This document shows, one piece after another, positions 20,885-32,179 of a stretch of 64,000 nt of DNA; positions within the stretch are counted from its first letter, which is position 1, and the number at the start of each line of letters is the position of its first letter. A program made the position numbers and the translations under genes. The notes beneath the pieces were generated by a model. It made no database searches and had not been told where the DNA came from. It saw nothing but the letters and a program-made list of their open reading frames with translations. This stretch comes from Persicaria tinctoria (taxonomy: Eukaryota > Streptophyta > Magnoliopsida > Caryophyllales > Polygonaceae): NCBI GenBank assembly GCA_037127255.1, contig JBANSL010000001.1:33072001-33136000 (forward strand). The letters are read 5' to 3'.

Positions 20885-23463
20885 ATGACATCCAAAATGA
20901 AGAAAGTTGCAAGTAGTGCCATGGGTTGGCTTCGAGGGGATCGATCTTCGCAAGATAAGGATGAGCGTCGGAGAGCGAGTGGAGTAAGTTCATTTTAGTT
21001 TTAATAAATTTTATGATATTTATAATGTTTAGTGAGAAAAGAAAAAAGTTCCATGAAATATTAGAAATTGTAAGATGTAATGACGATGAAAAAAGTTCCA
21101 TGAAATATTAGAAATTGTAATAATGTTTAGTAAGTTCATTTTAGTTGAAAGAATTTTTTTATATGAATTTGTATGTATCATTTATGTTGAAATAAGCAAC
21201 CGAAAATATATGATCGAAATTCATTGTGTCATGAGTTAGATAAAATTACATTGACAATAGGTCAGCGAAATAAAGGTTTTTAGGAGTTACAAAGATAGGA
21301 AAAATTAATTTAGAAATATATAAGAAGCAGTATAGTTAGCTTCATATTAAATGTTTATGAAAGAAATGAAAATACTAAAAAAAATGTAAGATTTCACCCT
21401 AAACCCAAAAATAGGTAAATTAAATACCAATGAAAATAGGTAAACAAAATACCCTTTAAAATAGGTAAACAAAAGTAATTCGTATTTATCAATTATAACC
21501 TTATAGGAATAGATAAACATAATTGATGTGTACGGACTAATTTTTGGATATTTGTACTCATAACAAATTGTAACATTGTTTATTTGTTATGCAATATGAT
21601 AGCAAATTTCTACGGCATTGGAGCGGCGACGGCCCACGGCTTCGGCCCGTCGAGGTGAACATGAAAGGGCTGAGGAGGCGCAAGAGAAGGCTCCAGCTAC
21701 CGCCACTACTGTACCCGCTCGGGCGAGTACATCAATTATAAGGGATAGGACACGGTCGCCCGGGCCGAGTCGACCTACTCTGAGACGCTCCTCCTCAGAG
21801 CGTACACCGTCTCCTTTCCCGAGTGGGACATTGGGGCTCGAGGATATTCAGTCGGACGACGCAGCTGGGTCAGATGCCTCCGATGAAGAGGAATTTGAGG
21901 AGGCCAACACAGATGATGGCGATAATCAGGAGGCATTCGGTCCCGAAGCGTATGACTACCATAATGTGGAGAAGGATGCTGGTTATGACTACGAGCACTA
22001 TTATGAGCAACAAAAGCATTCACATCAGCAGCCGGTACATCAGGACCCACCACAACAAGGGGCGCAACACATAGATGAGGAACAACTACAACCACCAGTT
22101 ACCAATGACGGCCGACCACTAGAGAATCAACCATTGACGTGGTATAGGACGCACAGATGTAGACTTATTTGGATGGGTGAGGTATGTATTCATTTATATT
22201 TTCTTGTGAAAGTTCTTACTTAAATTAAATATTTAATTATTACCTAAAGAATTATGTATTTTTCCCCTGTAGGAGGATAATCTAATTCGATGCATTCGAC
22301 GCAACACCCACATTCAGTTCCTCAGAACATGCCTCGTGTTGTTACCCCTATGAGTTGGTTCGGGCTTGCAAGACTAAGTGGCCTTACAGATCTGGAGGAC
22401 ATCGAGTTTGGCACGGTGGATCATTCTTTGATCCAAGCATTTATCTGCCGATGGCACCTCGAGACGAACACGTTCCGCTTTCCCTGGGGTGAGATGACTA
22501 TCACCCTCCATGATGTAGCCATCATACTTGGCCTACAGATTGACGGAGTTGCCCCACGTACACCTATGACCGATGCGCAACGCCGGTCTTTCCTCACCAC
22601 CAGACTTGGCATAACCACTGCAGACATGAGCAGTCGAGGGGCGCGCTTCCGTCAGGCAAAGTTAGAGGAGATGATGAAGGCGATGATTGCTAATGGCGAT
22701 GCTTATGCCCAATCTGTTGCGACCGGGTATCTATTGATAGTACTTGGGGCGATCTTTATCAATGATAAGTCGACTACACACATACCCTGGTGGGCAGTTG
22801 ACTTAGTCTACAATCATGCTATGACGGGGCAGTACTCATGGGGTGTTTCCATGCTTGCCCTCTTGTATCGAGCCCTGGGCATCGCGAGCAGGGAAGGGGT
22901 GGGAACCATGGGTGGGTGCGCTGCATTGGTTCAGGTATTCTTATAAGGTTTGCATACAAAATTCGTGCTTTCAATCAATTAGACTAATTTGTTTTTCTTT
23001 TATATGTATAAAGTTTTGGATTTGGGCACATTTTTCGGCATTTGCCCCTGCAATGGCTGAGGAGCGGACCCGCCAAATTGATCGTAGGTGGGCTTGTCGG
23101 TGGACGCATAGAGCGACACCACCGCGCACTCTAGAGAGAGTACACAACATTACCACTCAGTTGGACACGATGAGAGCCGAGGACGTAAGGTTCATGTCGT
23201 ACGAGGATAGGTTCATTAACTTCGACACTGACTTTCAAGTTTCTCGATATAGAGGGGTTTTGTCCCGACAGACCAGTCCACATGGACGGACAAAAATGTC
23301 GTGGGGTCAAGTGTCATTGGCTCGCCTCGACCGCTTCGACGACCTCAACCACTTGGACGACCTCGACCACTCCCTCGACCTCAGGTGGATGACCGTCGCA
23401 CTGTATGCTCAAGTGTCGTTGGTTCGCGCATCATTGATCGCCTCCCTGTTGGTCGACCTCTAG
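20885..23463 (+). pseudogene. Plant mobile domain (PMD, MAIN-like) gene, frameshifted
   Basis: Probable exons are 20885-20983 (MTSKMKKVASSAMGWLRGDR, donor gtaag), 21603-22181 (acidic, low-complexity N-terminus ending HRCRLIWMGE, donor gtatg), 22273-22934 and 23014-23463. The third exon begins EDNLIRCIRRNTHIQFL. Near 22320 it must change frame to reach the PMD core: WFGLARLSGLTDLEDIEFG, FRFPWGEMTITLHDVAIILG, HIPWWAVDLVYNHAM. The fourth exon gives FWIWAHFSAFAPA and RWACRW. PMD proteins (PF10536) are related to transposon-encoded domains and include Arabidopsis MAIN. Intact splice sites with one frameshift suggest recent decay. The 3' end overlaps a convergent MULE transposase. A ~44-bp tandem repeat sits in intron 1 (21015-21120). 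Confidence 0.75.
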
Positions 23464-24948
23464 GATTGCTTATAGGTGGTGTTGTCATGTTAGTTTCTTC
23501 GGGATTCTCCATGTCCATGAAAGCTGTGGCAAGAAATTTAGCTTGTTGAGGAGTGAGATCATCTGCCTCAAGCCTTCTCTTCAACCTGAGCAACGTTAAC
23601 CTGGTCTGGTCTATATCTTCCACAGGTTCGTTGCCCTCCTCTGCCATAATAGGTCCACTCCACATCACTTGCCCCCAGAAGGGATGAATTTGACTAAAGC
23701 TTATCGGCGTACGGGTGGATATGGCTTGTAAACATTCACGAACACATGGCACGCCATACACATCTCGCCAATACCTGTCCCGACAGACCCCGTCATCGGT
23801 GGGTCTACCTATCGCCGTGGTGTAATTGTTGAGCAATAATTTGAAGCACTCAGCTGTCACCTTCATAATGAGGGGAGCCAATAGTGGGTTACTAGAAACA
23901 CTCCTATGAACATTCATGCGTGACATCTCAAGGGGACCCTTTATTTGCTTGATCTGCCCGTTGACCATTCTGTCGATGCACTTGACCACGTCTTCAAACC
24001 CCCTATTGACGTGTTCAACATATCCTTCAGCTTTCCATGCTGCGACTCACAACTGCATGGTTTTCAATAGGTTGGCGGTTAAACATCTATTTATCCAAAA
24101 TAACATTCATACGTAATTCACTAGCACAAACATCCAAAACACTTACCAGCTATTTGTTCTAGTCCCAAAGTGAGGATAGCAATCAACCCAAGCTCTAACA
24201 AGTGCCTCCTCCAAAGTCCTTGAGCCAAGTGGTTTCAAGGTATTCCATGAGGCTCCAACGTCCTTCCCACTTGGTCTGCATTGATTGAAGACGTCGTTTG
24301 TAGCTTAATTCTGATGTCAACTCTACCAAGGCATAACAATCACGAACAAACTCATTTTCTTTAGTTTTTGATCATGTGATCTTTGCCTTCACTTCGATAT
24401 TTCACATTACATGCCACCTGCACAATAAATGCTTCACGGTTGGGAACACTTCCTTGATGGCTTTTATTACTGCCAACTCTCGATCTGTGACAATGACATC
24501 TGGCATTCTACGTTTATAGAGATCTCGGAGCGTCTGCATCACCCAACTGTAGTGATTTGTGGTCTCCTTCGTCACGAATGCAAATGCTATCGCAAATGTC
24601 TTTTTTGTGCTAGTGAACCCAACTATTTGCAGCAATGGCATCTTATACCTACATGAAAGGAAGATAGTCAATAAATCACGAGCAGTTAATTAGACAAAAT
24701 TTAAATCTATTTGTACAATAAATAAATAAAAAAGGATACACGTATTCATTTGTCTTGTATGTTGCATCCATCATGATGACGTAGGGAAATAACCTCCATA
24801 AATGTTGTGAGTCTGGGTGAGAAAACATTAAATCACTCAGCTGATTAGACCCGTGCACTCTACGTACGAAGAAATCGTACTGCTTTCCTTCAAGTGAATG
24901 CAATGTGATAGAGTCTATTTTAGTCATGCTTTTAGTATAGATTTGCAT
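23381..24948 (-). pseudogene. Mutator-like (MULE) transposase with introns
   Basis: From 24948 the frame reads LSDLMFSHPDSQHLWRLF, then YVIMMDATYKTNEY. An apparent intact intron (24649-24741, gt..ag on the minus strand) joins this to RYKMPLLQIVGFTSTKKTF, AFAFVTKE, VIVTDRELAVIKAIKEVFP and HLLCRWHV. This is the MULE transposase core with two catalytic Asp candidates (MDATY and TDREL). Further on, with frame changes, come CYALVELTSELSYKRRLQS, CESQHGKLKDMLNTS near 24020 and a C-terminal domain (23989-23381) ending NPRGRPTGRRSMM, a common MULE tail. The N-terminus is cut near 24948 by an LTR fragment. It is tail to tail with the PMD gene, overlapping it by about 80 bases. Confidence 0.82.
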
Positions 24949-25493
24949 ATTAGTTTAGATCATTTTTACATATTTTTTAGCTTAATTTATATTATTTGGT
25001 TTTCGGAGTCTACACTAGTATTTTTATATATTTCAGGTATTTTCGGATTGGATCGTATGAATTCAGAGGTTGATTGGTTGATCGCAATTTGAAAGACAAG
25101 AAGGGTTGGCTCGGATCGAACATGGGCTGATTGTGTGCCGTATGCAGAGATGCGGCTCCGGGTGGCAACGACTTGCATCTCAACACTTCTTTCCAAGTTT
25201 GACCATATACTCCGTATTTAGAATTAGATAGAATTAGTTAGATATTAATATTATATATCGATATATCTATACTAGGATAGATATATTAGGTTTCCCAGAT
25301 TTATATGTATATCAACATTCATACGGCAAAAGGTGTGCACCGAACAAGGCCGAACGTGGTCGATTAACTTTTAGCCTTAAAACCTAATTGTCTTTGTCTT
25401 ATTTTCATGGAGACCTAAACTCTCCCGTTTCGTCTACAATTTGAAGCTTTATTTGGATTGATTGTGAGTTTCTAAATCTTGTTCCTTATTTCC
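24949..25493 (+). repeat. LTR fragment of a related Athila-like element
   Basis: The block 'gg(a/t)tctacactagt' near 25010 and the following T-rich stretch resemble the beginning of the family-2 LTR (32290-32330), but the rest differs. It ends with a leader-like 'ctaaactctcccg' and 'gattgattgtgagttt' stretch. It stops exactly where the truncated family-2 5' LTR starts. Confidence 0.45.
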
Positions 25494-25930
25494 TATATCG
25501 AGTATCACTTGTCGAGATCGACTACCCCAGCAGCGTCAAGTCCGGAGTCGACAAGTTGAGACAAGTCGAGAAGCCAAGGACGAAGACGCCGGGACGACCC
25601 TACTCGATCTCGAGGAGATCTAGTCGAGATTGAGGACAAACCAGCGCATGTCCGAGTCCATGGCGAGAAGGAGTCCTTGACCACACCAGGCAGGAATCCT
25701 CGATGCTAACCCAACTCGATCTCGAGTTGCCTAGTCGAGATCGAGGAGCCAAGGAGCCCACAAGTCCGAGCCATATCGAGTACCATGGTCGACGAACCAT
25801 GGTACTCGATATCGAGTACTCTTGTCGATATCGAGTAGGCCAGTTTCTGGAAACGCGTCGCCGTGAACAGTCCTTGTCGAGTTGGGAATCCTTGGGCACG
25901 GAGGAAGTCGAGTTGGCCGAGATTCTATCC
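25494..25930. repeat. TCGA-NN-TCGA word array, U3 side of 5' LTR
   Basis: Multiple TCGATCTCGA, TCGAGATCGA and TCGATATCGA copies occur, several in back-to-back pairs. Positions 25773-25812 form a perfect 17-bp stem with a 6-base loop. Confidence 0.85.
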
Positions 25931-26105
25931 AATTTGATCAAGTCTATCTATGGAAGAGAAGTTCTACCTACATTGGAGATATTTTGCAAACTTTAGATAT
26001 AGTTTCCTTTAAAGATTTATTTCCCTTAAGCAATTTATTTATCTTTAAGCTTTTAAGTAGATATAGATAGAAGATTCTATCCTTGGTTAGCAAGGAATAG
26101 AAGGC

Positions 26106-26113
26106 TATAAATA
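26106..26113 (+). promoter_or_regulatory. TATA box of the family-2 LTR
   Basis: TATAAATA sits in 'aaggctataaataaagccc', and the same sequence is at 33091-33098 in the 3' LTR. The dyad-word cluster ends about 180 bases upstream. Confidence 0.65.
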
Positions 26114-26739
26114 AAGCCCTAGGGGCTGGTTTTTCATTCATTCAATTTCAGAGGTAGACAAGTAGTTCCACAGAGAAGTTTTAGGAAGTTCAAAGGTTTT
26201 AGGGTTTTGGCATTCTGCGAAAGTTTGATTGCCGGGATTGTAAAGGCTTTGAATATAGTTTAATGCAAGTTTCTTTTCATCATTCAATGCCTGCAATTGC
26301 GATGAGGCGTGACTAATCCACCCACTTCTGGGGCTGGGGTGAGCCCGACGGTGGCCATGTAAGGTGATGTGGTAAAGGTCAGATCTTGTTATGCAATTCG
26401 TCTTCTATCCCTATGAGCATGATTCTTTTGCGAGAGTTGAAGGTGATCCTTGTTTGTGTTATTGAAGCGAAAGTGATCTTCATGCAACTTGGATTAATTA
26501 TGTGAAAAGGGTTAGTAACAATTAGGGTTTATGCGAAAGCCTCTATATGCCCATTTGTTAGTAACGAAAGTTATTTTGATGGAAAGAATGATCTTTTATG
26601 CCTTTATGTGTTACTTTGCATGGTTATCGTTGTGGTGTCGATACCCTGGCCTTGGAAGTTGTTTATTATATTGAGTTTATTTCTGTCAAATTTCTTAGTT
26701 TTGGGTTCGAGAAATTGCAATTTAAGTTTCTGAGTTTTT

Positions 26740-27010
26740 GGTCGATACAGAGGAGGGGCTTGTCGAGATCGAGTAGGCCTTAGTCGATCTCGAGTTGGTT
26801 TTGGTCTATATCGAGTTGAGGTCCTGCTTCTGTTTTCAATTCCGAAGTTTCTGTTTTTACTATTTCTAGTCGATCTCGAGTAGCCCTTGTCGAGATCAAG
26901 TTGGGTCTTGTCTAGGTCGAGTTGTTGTTGTGCTTCTGTCCTCGTTTTTCAGTTTCTGTTTTTACTGTTGGTAGTCGATCTCGAGTTGCATCTAGTCGAG
27001 ATCGAGTTAG
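26740..27010. repeat. TCGA-NN-TCGA word array, downstream part of 5' LTR
   Basis: Alternating TCGAGATCGAG and TCGATCTCGAG copies are separated by 15-60 bases of T-rich sequence. They lie downstream of the TATA box and are probably transcribed. Confidence 0.85.
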
Positions 27011-27264
27011 CTTCTGTGTTTGTTTTATTTCTTGCTTTCATTTGCTATTTTCTATTATTTCTTTCTTTGTTCCTTTGTTTCTGTCTTCTGTTGCTTTTCT
27101 GTGAGACTTACAGCTACCTAGGATCCGCTGACACGCTTCCTCGTGGATTCGATCCTGACTTTCTCTTACTACATTGGAGGAGTCTTGTATTTATTTGCGT
27201 GGGCCTAAATCTGGTTTGATTTATTTTATTATATTTCATACTTGATTTCCTCCTCACAACAAAT

Positions 27265-27282
27265 TGGCGCCGTTGCCGGGGA
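27265..27282 (+). other. Primer binding site, tRNA-Asp type
   Basis: TGGCGCCGTTGCCGGGGA starts four bases after the LTR end. This is the usual Athila-lineage primer site, complementary to the 3' end of plant tRNA-Asp. Confidence 0.9.
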
Positions 27283-27344
27283 AGCTATCATTCGCGCCTT
27301 AGGTAGTCAGATCTCACTTTTTCTTTGAGTTAATTTACAAGTGT

Positions 27345-29254
27345 ATGCGCCGTCCTGGTCAACCACCTGAGTTTGACGGCTTAGACGAACCAGAGCGCCT
27401 TCTACACGTCAGAGCTAAACTGCAAAGAGCCATGGGAGCTGCGGAGACACAGGAACAGCTGATCGCAATTCTTACAAGGGAATTGACCGGTAAAGATGCT
27501 GCTATCGCCACTGAGAAAGCAGCAAGGGAACAAGTAGAGGCTTAGCTTGCCCAGTACCCAACCACGACAGAGGATTATATGCATCCAACTCTCGTCGTGC
27601 CCGAATCGGCGATTCTTATCCCTGAAAACTCTTTTGAAATTCGCACTCAATTTCTTATAGAGCTTAAAAATAATGCCTTTTTTAGATTTAATGAGTGCCC
27701 TCTTGAACATATTACAAATTTTTCTGACATGTGCCGTACTCTTGCTGAAGGTACAACTTTGGAATATGTCATGATGAAGGCTTTTCGCTGGTCTCTCGCT
27801 GGACCTGCACTAAAGTGGCTTGAAGGGCTGAAACCAAGATCCCTAACAACATGGGCCCAAGTAGAGCAAGAATTTCTGAATAAATTCTTCCCACCCGCCA
27901 AAACAGCACATCTTCACCAGAAAATCACCGCCTTCAAACAGAAGCAACGGGAACCGCTGGCAAAGGCATGGGAACGCTACAAAGAACTACTGCGATCTTG
28001 CCCTACTCATGGACAACCACCCTACGTCATTAAGGAGATCTTCTTCAACTCTCTTGATCAAGTCACTAAGGACAAAATCAACCATTATACTCGCTATGAG
28101 TATTTGACGATGCCACCAGTTGACGCTTGAGGTGTTCTGGACAAGCTCACTAACTATGACAACAAGTATGGGTCTACTACAACCTATGAAGAGCACCCCT
28201 ACGCCAGGCCAGCACCATCCATGCCCCTCTATGAGCCTCCTAAAGAGATTGATCCTGATGTAAGGGGAACAGTACTACAGAGATCAGAACAAGAAGCTCC
28301 TTAGGCAAGTAAAGTATCTTTCTCTCAACCAGCCTTGCATTGAATGCGGATCGCAAAGGCACACCACTACTGAGTGCCCACACACAGAGCAAGTCAGGCT
28401 GGCAGAGCACCACGAGGAGGTAACTTACGCAAGGGGTCCCAATCGCTACATGGGGGACCAAAGGTTTCGGCAACCACAATGGAACCAAGGTGCCCCTAGG
28501 AACCCCCCGCCCTACAGAGCTCCAGGACATCCGGAAAGGGACCAGAAAAGGGATGATATACAGACAGTCCTGGAGGAAATACGGAGGAATCACTCAGAAA
28601 CTAAGCAGTCCTTCAACTCCCGTCTACACTCAGATGCAAGGTGTCAACTCTAGGCTTGGGGAAATTGATATATGGCGAAAATCAGTTGATACACAGATTG
28701 GTCAGCTAGCAGTAGGAATCCCCAGACAGTCAGGTGCGCTCCCTGGATCTTCAGAACCAAACCCTAAGGGAAAGACTGGACACATCGCTGCTGTAAAACT
28801 CAGAAGCGGTCATCAAATGCAAGAGCCAGAAGTTGGAAAGCAGCAGAACAAAGGAGACCAGCAAGTCGACCAGCAGCTAGTCGACCAGACCCTGGTCGAT
28901 CTCGAGAAGGGCCTCGTCGATCTCGAGGAGAAACTTCAAAAACCCTCGTCTGCACTGCACAGCAACTCGACATCACCCAACCTGGTCGAGATCGACAAGG
29001 GTGTACTAGACATCGAGGACGGTCAGCCCGAGATCGAGAAAACTGTAGCACCTCTGACATCTGTTCTGGCTCCGAATCAGAAAAAGAAGCTACATTTCCC
29101 CACAAAATCTCCAAAGGACCCGGCAGAAAAGAAATTTCAGTGTTTCCTCAAGATGCTTCAGAAACTCAATGTCACCATCCCCTTCACAGAAGCTCTCAAT
29201 GAAATGCCATCCCATATCAAGTTCCTAACGGAGATTCTGAGCAAAAAGCGATAA
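27345..29254 (+). pseudogene. gag: Athila-like gag of the family-2 element
   Basis: The frame starts MRRPGQPPEFDGLDEPERLL and meets a TAG at 27543. It reopens with ENSFEIRTQFLIELKNNAFF, FRWSLAGPALKWLEGLKP and the gag core FLNKFFPPAKTAHLHQKITAF, then a TGA at 28128. After a shift a zinc knuckle CIECGSQRHTTTEC appears near 28335. From about 28630 a further frame gives DTQIGQLAVGIPRQSGALPG and ends FLKMLQKLNVTIPFTEALNE near 29210. Inside this C-terminal frame (28860-29045) the TCGA words are translated as LVDLEKGLVDLEE and LVEIDKG. At least two nonsense codons and two frame changes make it non-functional. Confidence 0.85.
28860..29045. repeat. TCGA-word cluster inside gag
   Basis: TCGATCTCGA (twice), TCGAGATCGA and TCGA-containing relatives lie in the open frame near the gag-protease boundary. 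Most related gag proteins lack such an insert. Confidence 0.8.
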
Positions 29255-29920
29255 ATGGCTGAGATTACAGAGGAGTGCAGCCATTTGGACATACTGGAGG
29301 AGAGGTCAGATCCAGGTAAGTTTCCTATAACCATTGGATTTGGTTCATACAAAATTAATGCCTTGGAGCTAGTGTGAGTATAATGCCTTGAACAATTTGG
29401 TCCAAGATTAAGATAGGTGCCCTAGAGCTTGTGGATGCTAGACTTTACATGGCCAACAACACTGTGGTCATTCCAACAGGCATGGTGGATAATGTGCCAG
29501 TACAAGTAGGTAAATTCTTTGTCCCTGCTGATTTATTAGTTGTTGATATGCAAGAAGATCCTGCTTGTCCAATTATTCTAGGAAGACCCTTCTTGGCGAC
29601 GGTGGATGCCAACATAAGCGTAAGTAAAGGGGTGCTCACCTTCAACATCAGCGATGAGGTAATTGATTATTCCTTTAATAAAACTGAAAGGCATACAGGT
29701 CCAATGGAAGAGGTAAAATCTCTCTCAGCTGACTACATCATCTACGGGGAACCCATGGAGAGAAACATGACTCATGAGGAGCTGGAAAAGAGGGATATGG
29801 AAGCCCAGGTGGAGGAGATCATGGCAATCCTAAAGGAGGACACAAAGAATCCAATCGACACAAACCAAGGTACGTCGTTATGGACTAATTATTTTTCGGA
29901 TGCCTTGACAGGAACCAAGT
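29255..29920 (+). pseudogene. Athila-like aspartic protease region
   Basis: Near 29355, in a shifted frame, LGASVSIMP is the block that follows the catalytic Asp, but the codon just before it encodes Cys, so the DLGAS active site looks lost. From 29431 the frame continues with MVDNVPVQVGKFFVPADLLV and PIILGRPFLATVDANISV, the C-terminal hallmark of this protease, then FNISDEVIDYSFN. The next domain should be RT, but the frame runs instead into a dyad-word array. Confidence 0.8.
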
Positions 29921-29929
29921 ATGGGGTCA

Positions 29930-30345
29930 AGGTCGACCAAGACTCCTCGACATCGAGAAACCTGGTCGATCTCGACCAAAGCCGGGAGTCTCCAACAGCA
30001 CCAGTGTCGTCGAGTAGGAAAACAGAAGCTCAGCCCTCCTCGAGATCGAGTACCGTACTCGATATCGACCACCCTCACGAGCTTCTGCATCCTCGGGCAC
30101 CTGCTTCCTCGACACTGAAACCACCAGATCGACCAGGCTCCTCGATCTCGACCAGGCTTGTCGAGATCGACCAACACCCACCCTCCCTGGCACCTGCTTC
30201 CTCGACGCGGAAGCCACCCTACTCGAGATCGACCAGGCTTGTCGATGTCGACCAACCTTCACCAGCTTCTGCATCCTCGAGCAGCTCACCACCAGAACCA
30301 GAAAGCTCATCGAGATCGAGTACCCCTACTCGAGATCGACCAAAC
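29930..30345. repeat. Translated TCGA-NN-TCGA array after the protease
   Basis: Ten TCGA-NN-TCGA copies (centres CA, TC, GA, TA, TC, GA, GA, TG, GA, GA) lie in one open frame that ends near 30450. They are read in different phases as NLVDLDQ, SSRSSTVLDID, STRLVEIDQ, STRLVDVDQ and SSSRSSTPTRDRP. They sit just before the pol deletion. Confidence 0.88.
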
Positions 30346-30453
30346 ACTGTGGTCCTTGATTCCGTCTCTGCAAAGGTAAGCCAAGGTATGTATCTTTCTT
30401 CTCCTATTTCCATTAAACATCTATCTATACATGGGAGAGAATTGCCTTGATAT

Positions 30454-30666
30454 GTGCGCTTATGTAGGATTTCCAATGATGAGCCCAAAGAGTATGAAAT
30501 TGGAGACAAGCTCTATGTCTCAAAATCAAAGGATCATTGGTTCCCCAACAAATTCAACAAGAAGCGGATGGGGCCTTTCGTGGTGAACAAGATCCATTCT
30601 GGAGGATTACAGGTGATGGACAAGAATGGAGTCTTATTTGAAGCCCAAGCTACATGGGCCCTGTAG
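30454..30666 (+). pseudogene. Integrase C-terminal scrap
   Basis: EIGDKLYVSKSKDHWFPNKF followed by KRMGPFVVNKIHSGGLQVMD has the layout of the Ty3 integrase C-terminal 'GDKVLL..FPGKL..W.GPF.V' domain. It is all that remains of pol in this element. Confidence 0.65.
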
Positions 30667-32179
30667 ATGCCACCTTGAGCATAAATGGAAAGTCGGCCTA
30701 GCGCTTATAAAATCTAGAGCTTGTACATAGACATTTATTTTTGGACTTTTTGAGACTTTGTTGCTTTTGTTTGTTTTTTGGTTTTGAACACTTTTAGTTT
30801 TTCTATTATGGGTATATGTCTTCTGCACTTTTCAGGTCCATTGATAGAAGCAAGCTATATTCAGACTCGACCCAGGCAGTTTTTTCATTCGATATTAAGA
30901 AGATCTGCACACCTGTCTAGTGAGTTTCTTTCTTTACCCTTATTTTTTATACAGTGAGGACACTGTAATGTTTAAGTAAGGGGTGGGGGAAGGGCTTACT
31001 TTATGCATATTTGCCATATTTGACATTATATGTGCATATTTAGAATTTATTTCTTTGAATTGCTACATGGCTATTTTGGAATGCATTATGGATTTATGTG
31101 CTTACATGCATGTTTTCCAAAGTTTGAAAAAATGACCCCCATTTGAAATTTTTGAATAATGTCATGGAAGCTTTATATTGAATTCGACGATGCAAAATTG
31201 GATTCATTAGAGATATAGCATGAAATTGCCTAGTAAAAGGAAGTCACAATGAAGTGCATATTTTCTTGAAAACCATAAAAGGAGGTAAAATTTGAAGTTG
31301 CTTTTGACATGTTGCATGATAAGAGGATGGAGGACTTTATATTTCCATATAATTCTCATATTGTTATATCCTAGCCTTACCTATGCTTATGCATCACAAA
31401 AGCCATAATATGCCTTATTTCAAATATTGCTCCACATGATCTAAATATTACCATTCTTTACCCTATCCGGGGACTATGTTGAGAATGATGTTACATTATG
31501 GAGATTATCATATGGTGTTTGTGTTGTGATTATTATCATTACTGGAGTATGGTGGGAAATTGTTTGAAATATATGGAAAATTTAATGAGTGAAAGAAAAT
31601 CCAATCACCTCAGGAGATAAAGGTAGATTGACCCTGCTCTCTGAGATAATAGTGTGGAGAGATGGGACACATTGTGAGGAGTCCAAAGCACTAAGTATCC
31701 GGGGCCATTCATGACACCCATGTTTGCGACTCGCGAGAAGGCAGTGCTGAGGTTAGAGAGGTAAAACCATTATTATTGAGAAAAAGCATTATGAAAAGTG
31801 ATGAATCTTATGGAGAAGGAATGTGGAAATTCAATTTGGAAATACTCCTTTTCCCCGGATCAAAAGCACCACATGGCCAAATATTGCCCACCTTTAGCCT
31901 TTTACCAATCTACTCCTTATTGAGCTTAAATTAAAATCCTCTTGATTATCAATGCTTTGTCACGAATGATTGTTTTGCATAACCCTCCTTTTGTGAGTAG
32001 ATGTTGCTTTTGTATATTTGCACATGCATGGATCTGTGACACTAGTACCTTTTCAATGATGGTAATTGACTGCAGGGTTATATAAGAATGAATCTGATAT
32101 GTTGAGAGTTTTGATTTCTTCCCCTGAATGACAATTAAAAGTATTGCTTGAGGACAAGCAAGTTTAAGTATGGGGTGTC
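30667..32179 (+). other. 3' noncoding region with two purine tracts
   Basis: No conserved protein is seen. A motif 'gtttaagtaaggggtggggg' near 30971 is echoed by 'gtttaagtatggggtgtc' at 32162-32179, directly before the 3' LTR and so the likely polypurine tract. The ~1.2 kb between them is conserved in the inverted copy at 3726-4990. Confidence 0.75.

Larger units (their letters stand above)
25494..27261 (+). repeat. 5' LTR of the family-2 element (left-truncated)
   Basis: It is closely similar to 32456-34247, with scattered substitutions and a ~27-base gap near 25785. The left edge coincides with the first TCGA word of the LTR. Word clusters lie at 25494-25930 and 26740-27010, on either side of a TATA box. 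Confidence 0.9.

Noticed and set aside
29878..30310. Antisense open frames of 125-127 codons
   Set aside because: They are mirror images of the palindromic TCGA array, which has no stop codons on either strand.
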